A stretch of 7,491 nucleotides of DNA from an uncultured Acidimicrobiaceae bacterium (GTDB lineage: Bacteria > Actinomycetota > Acidimicrobiia > Acidimicrobiales > Ilumatobacteraceae): positions 1 to 7,491 of the forward strand of contig CAIXHI010000451.1 of NCBI GenBank assembly GCA_903919215.1, in the 5' to 3' direction. Of the stretch, positions 4,967-7,491 are shown one piece after another; position 1 is the stretch's first letter, and each line of letters starts with the position of its first letter. The notes below the pieces were generated by a model. The model had not been told where the DNA came from, ran no database searches, and saw only the letters and a list, made by a program, of their open reading frames with translations. The translations under genes were made by a program, and so were the position numbers.

Positions 4967-5902
4967 ATGACCGCACCCCGCCTTCGCGTCGGCTTCCTGG
5001 GGCCGTTGGGCACGTTCACCGAACAGGCCCTGAAGACCCAATCCGACCTGGCCGCGGCCGAGCATGTGCTGTTCCGCACGATGCCCGATGTGCTCGATGC
5101 CGTCGAGGCCGGTGACGTCGACCTCGGGTTCGTCGCCATCGAGAACTCGATCGAGGGCACGGTGAACCTCTCGCAGGACGAGTTGGCGTTCAACCACGAA
5201 CTGCTCATCCAACGTGAAGTAGTGCTGGACATTGAGCACTGCCTGATGGCGAAGGCCGGTACGCAACTGTCCGACCTGAAGGTGGTGCTGTCCATCCCGG
5301 TCGCGATCGCCCAGTGCCACGCGTATCTGCGCAACCATGTGGGTCAGGCCGATGTGCGTGCCACCAACTCGACTGCCGAGGCCGCGCGCATGGTGGCGCA
5401 GGAGCTCGGCGAGGGTGCTGCGGCCGTCGCCCCGCGGGCCAGCGCCGAGCTCTATGGCCTGGAGATTCTGGCGCACGACATCGCCGACCATCCGGGCAAC
5501 CAGACGCGGTTCGTCGTCGTTGCACGCGAAGGGGTGCCCGCGCCCACAGGTCACGACCGCACGGCACTGGTGATCTACCAGCGCGCCGATGAGCCCGGCA
5601 GCCTGATCTCGATCCTGCAGGAGTTCGCCGCGCGGCGGATCAACCTGATCAACCTGCTCTCGCGGCCGACGAAGGACGGTGGTCTCGGCGATTACTGCTT
5701 CGTGATCTACGCCGAGGGCCACGTGGCCGACGAGTTGCTGGCCGACGCGATGCGGGCATTGCATGCCAAACAGGGCAACGTCAAGTTCCTGGGCAGCTAC
5801 CCGGCCGCCGGCGAGAGCGCCCACTCTGCCCGCGAGCACGCCGACGCCCGCTGGCGCGAGGCTGACGAATGGGTGCAACACCTGCGCGCGGAGATTCGCT
5901 GA
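4967..5902 (+). CDS. pheA: Prephenate dehydratase with ACT domain
   Basis: A 311-residue stand-alone prephenate dehydratase, converting prephenate to phenylpyruvate with loss of water and CO2 in phenylalanine synthesis. The catalytic domain begins VGFLGPLGTFTEQAL (residues 8-22) and includes VAIENSIEGTV, where family members read PxENSxxGxV, and the NQTRFVVV motif (about 179-186) with the Thr-Arg-Phe triad needed for catalysis. An ACT domain follows (about 199-276), beginning ALVIYQRADEPGSL. This domain normally binds phenylalanine for feedback inhibition. The usual GAL and ESRP sequences of the Phe site read GSL and LSRP here, so the Phe response may be altered. A hydrophilic C-terminal tail of some 30 residues follows. 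No chorismate mutase domain is present, as usual in actinobacteria. ATG 4967 fits the family N terminus; an in-frame GTG at 4946 is less likely. The gene is divergent from larB and ends 107 bp before the tRNA; no convincing terminator follows. Confidence 0.95.
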   Translation: MTAPRLRVGFLGPLGTFTEQALKTQSDLAAAEHVLFRTMPDVLDAVEAGDVDLGFVAIENSIEGTVNLSQDELAFNHELLIQREVVLDIEHCLMAKAGTQLSDLKVVLSIPVAIAQCHAYLRNHVGQADVRATNSTAEAARMVAQELGEGAAAVAPRASAELYGLEILAHDIADHPGNQTRFVVVAREGVPAPTGHDRTALVIYQRADEPGSLISILQEFAARRINLINLLSRPTKDGGLGDYCFVIYAEGHVADELLADAMRALHAKQGNVKFLGSYPAAGESAHSAREHADARWREADEWVQHLRAEIR

Positions 5903-6009
5903 ACGATCCGGCAAGAAGTGATGGACTCGCGGTGCAGGACGGTCAGATCGCCAAGTTCGAGCAGGTCTGGACGCCCTGACCCGGTGCGGAGGCCGGTAGA
6001 TTCGGCTCC
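5903..6009. other. Spacer between pheA and tRNA-Ser
   Basis: This 107-bp gap holds no complete gene. One frame ending at the TGA 5977-5979 reads DGLAVQDGQIAKFEQVWTP, which resembles the last strand of NTF2/SnoaL-like folds. It is open only from 5866, inside pheA, and has no convincing start. The right end carries the probable tRNA promoter. No rho-independent terminator hairpin with a T-run is seen. Confidence 0.4.
5976..6002 (+). promoter_or_regulatory. Probable promoter of tRNA-Ser
   Basis: TAGATT (5997-6002) is a good -10 candidate lying 7 nt before the first base of the mature tRNA. CTGACC (5976-5981) could serve as -35 (4 of 6 to TTGACA) with a slightly short 15-bp spacer. The geometry would give a tRNA precursor with almost no 5' leader. 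Confidence 0.45.
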
Positions 6010-6095
6010 GGAACGGTGGCAGAGTGGACAAATGCGCGCGCCTTGAAAGCGTGAGGGTGTAAGCCCCGGGGGTTCGAATCCCTCCCGTTCCGCCA
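6010..6095 (+). tRNA. tRNA-Ser (anticodon UGA)
   Basis: Complete 86-nt gene including the encoded CCA end. The acceptor stem is GGAACGG (6010-6016) with CCGTTCC (6085-6091), discriminator G6092 and CCA 6093-6095. The anticodon stem CGCGC/GCGTG (6037-6041 and 6049-6053) holds loop CTTGAAA with anticodon TGA at 6044-6046, reading UCA and other UCN serine codons. The long variable arm (6054-6067, GGG/CCC stem) marks a class II tRNA, as required for serine. The T-arm has a standard TTCGAAT loop (6073-6079). No obvious terminator follows. Confidence 0.97.
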
Positions 6096-6121
6096 GTGAA
6101 TTTCGGGCCGCCAGCCTTTGA

Positions 6122-6136
6122 TATTGTTCGTACACA
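6122..6136 (+). promoter_or_regulatory. Possible promoter of the secreted-protein gene
   Basis: The 89-bp gap between the tRNA and the next start contains the only AT-richer patch here. TATTGT (6122-6127) and TACACA (6131-6136) are candidate -10 boxes; neither has a convincing -35. Alternatively, the gene may be read through from the tRNA promoter. The choice is uncertain. Confidence 0.2.
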
Positions 6137-6172
6137 AGGCCTCAGGTCGGGTGTTCGACCACGGGTGGGGTC

Positions 6173-6178
6173 GGGAGG
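6173..6178 (+). promoter_or_regulatory. Ribosome binding site deciding a GTG start
   Basis: GGGAGG lies 6 nt before the GTG at 6185. It is the strongest Shine-Dalgarno in the window and supports that GTG as the start of the secreted-protein gene. Confidence 0.7.
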
Positions 6179-6184
6179 TCAGCG

Positions 6185-7491
6185 GTGGAGCGGACCCAAC
6201 GCGTGCGCAGTGGCCGGGGGGCGACCTTCGGCGCGCTGCTGACGTGCACCTTCTTTCTCACGACGATCGTGATCGTGGCACCGACTCCGCCGCCGGCGCG
6301 TGCCGTCGAGCCGGCGTCGGGCCCGATCCCCGAATGCACGGGCACCGGCAACAACTGCGTGTTGCCAGCAGACACCGTCGGCCTCGTCACCCCGCTCGTC
6401 ACCCTGACGCCAGCCGCCACGGTGGTTGGTGCTGAGCTGTCCTACGACTTCAGTCCTGCGGCCATCGGACAAGGAGGGCTGTGTCCACCGGTGATTCACA
6501 TCGCTGACGTGCCGTGTCAGGACTATCCCTACGCCACCTACGCGCTGTACGACCCGTCGCTACCGCCGACCGCCACCGTCGGCCTCGTGCCATATGGAAC
6601 GGTGGGCGTCCGTCGCGGGCAAGCGACCGGGTCTGGCTTTCCCGACTACACCGACCACATCCTGGTGTCCCCTTACTACCAACCCCACGGCGTGACCCTG
6701 ATCGCGTCGGTGCAGTATCTGCAGCTTTCCGCCGATCCGGCGAACCCACAGCAGTTGACCGAGAAGGGCCAGTACTACCAGGTCGTCCTCAACCTGTTGC
6801 CCGTGCCGCCGCCCACCGCGCCAATCGAAATCAGCATCCAACCCGCACGCGCTTTGGTGGCGCCGGGGAAGGACACCACTGTCGACGTCGTGCTGACCGC
6901 GACCGGTCCTGACCAGAGTGCCACCGTCACGCTCGATCCGGCCCTGGCGAGCCGCGGCGGGTTGTTCGAGGTGGTGCCCACCGCTGGTGCCGGCGGGCCA
7001 CACACGATCCCCGGCGGCGGCTCGAAGACGATTACCTTCGCCATACACGCAGGCGCCACCCTTGGCGTCGACGAGCTGTTCGCCACCGGCGAGGCGGTGG
7101 ACGGAAATGGGCTCAGTTGGCCGTTGTCCGCGACCGCCGGGATCGAGGTGGGTGTGCGAACCATCGAGTCCGCGATCACCTTCGACCCACCAGAGATCAC
7201 GCTCGCCGAGGACGCCTCCGGGCCAACTCCGGCGGACGTGACGATGCACGTGTCCGTGAAGAACGTGTCGGCCTCACCGATCACCAGTGTTGCGTTGCTG
7301 CTCGGCAAGCCGGGGTGGCAGAAGGTCAATCCCCACAGCACTTATGTGCCCGGCGACGTCGTCGCGCTGAAAGACCCGGTACCGAATGACGAGTACGCGC
7401 TCGTCGATCTCGATCCGGGAGCGTCGACGACGATCGACATCACGGTCACCGTGAAGGACGACGGCCACATCGAGTGGGGCGGACTCGTGCG
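6185..7491 (+). CDS. Unrecognised secreted protein with Ig-like/beta-sandwich regions, partial at right edge
   Basis: An open frame of 435 codons from GTG 6185 continues past the window end. The N terminus is a clear export signal: basic residues 2-11, a hydrophobic core (about 15-32) and a PPPARA cleavage site, with the mature protein beginning near Val41. Cysteines 51, 58, 100 and 111 in the first mature segment could pair as disulfides. Residues about 60-205 form an unassigned region rich in Pro, Tyr and Val. From about 213 the sequence looks like repeated beta-sandwich units: IEISIQPARALVAPGKDTTVDVVLTATG (214-241), then ITFDPPEITLAEDASGPTPADVTMHVSVKN (331-360) with the phrase NVSASPIT and later DLDPGASTTIDITVTVKDDG (408-427). 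This pattern is common in cell-surface and adhesion-type proteins. I do not recognise the family. Function, total length and any C-terminal anchor or catalytic domain lie outside what can be seen. Confidence 0.8.
   Translation, partial: MERTQRVRSGRGATFGALLTCTFFLTTIVIVAPTPPPARAVEPASGPIPECTGTGNNCVLPADTVGLVTPLVTLTPAATVVGAELSYDFSPAAIGQGGLCPPVIHIADVPCQDYPYATYALYDPSLPPTATVGLVPYGTVGVRRGQATGSGFPDYTDHILVSPYYQPHGVTLIASVQYLQLSADPANPQQLTEKGQYYQVVLNLLPVPPPTAPIEISIQPARALVAPGKDTTVDVVLTATGPDQSATVTLDPALASRGGLFEVVPTAGAGGPHTIPGGGSKTITFAIHAGATLGVDELFATGEAVDGNGLSWPLSATAGIEVGVRTIESAITFDPPEITLAEDASGPTPADVTMHVSVKNVSASPITSVALLLGKPGWQKVNPHSTYVPGDVVALKDPVPNDEYALVDLDPGASTTIDITVTVKDDGHIEWGGLV

Noticed and set aside
4769..6031. 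Minus-strand frame of 420 codons opposite pheA
   Set aside because: It is the antisense of pheA. The repeated peptide SVSRGCAPPPVV near its end is only a translation of the palindromic elements.
5797..6137. Minus-strand frames containing REGFEPPGLTPSRF and NGRDSNPRG
   Set aside because: These peptides are a well-known artefact of translating the complement of a tRNA-Ser gene.

Overview
The window is GC-rich throughout, uses NNC/NNG codons almost exclusively, and has short or no 5' leaders. This points to an actinobacterium; Acidimicrobiia (Ilumatobacter-like) is my best guess, but that is an inference and not something a marker gene here proves. No transposase, integrase, phage gene or CRISPR array is visible. 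Most of it reads as an ordinary chromosomal region with one odd intergenic spacer.

Layout. (1) 1-399, minus: N-terminal half of a two-domain rhodanese sulfurtransferase, cut by the window edge. (2) 441-2612, plus: a tightly overlapping three-gene unit with a DsbB/BdbC-type membrane oxidoreductase followed by two tandem membrane-anchored thioredoxin-fold proteins. Both carry a DsbA-like Cys-Pro-His-Cys site and are about 68% identical over their last 152 residues. (3) 2579-4671, minus: larB-larC, two of the three enzymes that make the nickel-pincer cofactor. They are joined by an ATGA overlap, and LarC carries an exceptionally long His-rich insert. The larC 3' end overlaps the end of the second thioredoxin-like gene. 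(4) 4672-4966: a 295-bp divergent spacer holding a repeated C-rich tract, two near-identical 56-bp inverted-repeat elements and G-run clusters on both strands. (5) 4967-5902, plus: pheA, prephenate dehydratase with a C-terminal ACT domain. (6) 6010-6095, plus: tRNA-Ser(UGA) with encoded CCA. (7) 6185 to the end, plus: the start of an unrecognised secreted protein with Ig-like/beta-sandwich character.

How the parts work together. The rhodanese, DsbB-like protein and CPHC thioredoxin-like proteins share a sulfur/thiol theme. The last three plausibly form one extracytoplasmic disulfide-forming pathway in which the TlpA-fold proteins stand in for DsbA. LarB and LarC act in sequence on the nickel-pincer cofactor; the intermediate enzyme LarE and any client enzyme are not in the window. 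pheA and tRNA-Ser are housekeeping genes.

The most unusual signals are the twin palindromes between larB and pheA, the CPHC paralogue pair with a cytoplasmic (GPPPGF)4 repeat, and the 29-histidine tract in LarC. I do not see a clearly new multi-gene system.
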